Source: Actinosynnema sp. ALI-1.44 (GTDB taxonomy: Bacteria; Actinomycetota; Actinomycetes; Mycobacteriales; Pseudonocardiaceae). From it: a DNA stretch of 64,000 nt. The notes beneath the pieces are model-generated. The model was not told where the DNA came from. It did no database searches and worked only from the letters and a program-made list of their open reading frames with translations. The translations under genes were made by a program, and so were the position numbers. This document shows, piece after piece, positions 63,479-64,000 of this stretch. Positions within the stretch are counted from its first letter, which is position 1, and each line of letters starts with the position of its first letter. The stretch lies in contig NZ_MTQO01000047.1 in NCBI RefSeq assembly GCF_001984155.1, positions 310,001 to 374,000 on the forward strand. The letters run 5' to 3'.

Positions 63479-64000
63479 ATGTCGCGGCCAGGCACGCTCA
63501 TCGGCCGGGGTGCGGAGCTGGCCCGGCTGTCCGGTTGGCTGCGCGCGCTCGGAACCGGTCGCGGCCACGGCGTCCTCGTCGAAGGCGAGCCGGGGATCGG
63601 CAAGTCGATGCTCGTGCGGACGGTCTGCGCGCAGACCGGGTTCCCCGTCTACTGGGGTTCGGGCGACGAACTCGGCCAGGACCTGCCGCTGACGCCGTTG
63701 CTGGACGGATTGCGCGTGCACCGCAACGGCTCCGGCGGGGCCGCGGACACGCGGCGGCAGACGATCGCCCGGTTGATGCGTGGTGAGGAAACCATCGGCC
63801 ACGGTGTGGACGTCGCCACCGCGATGGCCGAACACCTGTTGGCGCTGCTGGAAGAACTGTGCACGGACGGACCGGTCGTCCTCGTGGTCGACGACCTGCA
63901 CTGGGCGGATCGGTACACCGTCGCCCTGTGCGGCAGGCTCGCCCGCCTGGTGCAGCAGATCCCGTTGCTGTTCATCGGGATCACCCGCCCGGTGCCCCGG
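63479..64000 (+). CDS. Large ATPase regulator (LuxR/LAL type), N-terminal part
   Basis: 174 codons to the window edge, ATG at 63479, no stop inside. AAA/NACHT-like ATPase start: LIGRGAELARLSGWLRALG, Walker A VEGEPGIGKSMLVRT, and Walker B with sensor VVLVVDDLHWADRYTV. Between them FPVYWGSGDELGQDLPLTP matches the LAL (large ATP-binding LuxR) regulators. The C-terminal tetratricopeptide and LuxR HTH would lie beyond the window, so LuxR identity is inferred. Divergent from the GMGYD peptide gene. Confidence 0.8.
   Translation, partial: MSRPGTLIGRGAELARLSGWLRALGTGRGHGVLVEGEPGIGKSMLVRTVCAQTGFPVYWGSGDELGQDLPLTPLLDGLRVHRNGSGGAADTRRQTIARLMRGEETIGHGVDVATAMAEHLLALLEELCTDGPVVLVVDDLHWADRYTVALCGRLARLVQQIPLLFIGITRPVPR

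Overview
The window is a high-GC actinobacterial chromosome segment. Signs of this are abundant GTG/TTG starts, a HrdB/SigA-type sigma factor with a Lys/Ala-rich N-terminus, polyphosphate glucokinase, a four-gene conservon, and HemQ-type (coproporphyrin-dependent) haem synthesis. Gene order fits the Pseudonocardiales (Lentzea/Saccharothrix/Kibdelosporangium/Amycolatopsis-like); no species can be named from sequence alone. From memory, the backbone follows the Mycobacterium tuberculosis order Rv2708c-sigA-ppgK-suhB-cei-DUF4193-DUF3093-dut-DUF3710-hydrolase-OB protein-DUF3159-trkA pair-APC permease-TrmA-dxs-rnd-DUF3000-hemE-hemY-hemQ. Lineage-specific genes sit between these blocks.

Layout. 0-8.3 kb: 5' end of psuG, a Phd/VapC toxin-antitoxin pair, Spo0M, DUF3039, a large RND exporter, a BrkB-like membrane protein and a superfamily II helicase. 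8.3-13.5 kb: a xylose-type ABC importer (binding protein, single-domain ATPase, permease) followed by its ROK regulator. 13.5-25.1 kb: the conserved core with DUF7455, FKBP, sigA, ppgK, suhB, cei, DUF4193, DUF3093, dut and DUF3710; an inserted DUF4239/beta-propeller pair; then hydrolase, OB protein and DUF3159. 25.1-29.1 kb: an inserted secreted animal-type haem peroxidase, an NmrA-like protein, an AraC regulator and a GNAT acetyltransferase. 29.1-33.8 kb: two TrkA/RCK proteins divergent from a KimA-like APC permease coupled to an RNA m5U methyltransferase. 33.8-41.5 kb: an aldehyde dehydrogenase, a small membrane protein, a Pro/Gly-repeat protein, dxs and a two-component system.

41.5-47.8 kb is the accessory, decaying part. 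It holds an acyl-ligase fragment, two divergent MarR genes, an IS256 transposase relic, a stretch of about 660 bp with no recognisable gene, a secreted I36-type inhibitor, a coupled DUF72/PHP-hydrolase pair, and a head-to-head pair of broken genes (ECF sigma and Ser/Thr kinase). 47.9-56.8 kb: fadB-fadA with two operator-like boxes, RNase D, a NarL-type regulator, an M19 dipeptidase, DUF3000 and hemE.

56.8-64 kb: hemE-hemY are followed by cvnA-cvnB-cvnC-cvnD, and hemQ starts 2 nt after cvnD, so a G-protein sensory conservon is embedded in the haem operon. Beyond a strong terminator lie a tiny secreted peptide gene with three GMGYD repeats and, divergently, the start of a large LuxR/LAL-type ATPase gene with an apparently leaderless promoter.

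Many convergent neighbours overlap at their 3' ends (twice by sharing one CTAG), and many co-directional genes overlap by 1-4 nt. Start choices are based on ribosome-binding sites, family alignment from memory and overlaps; no database search was possible.
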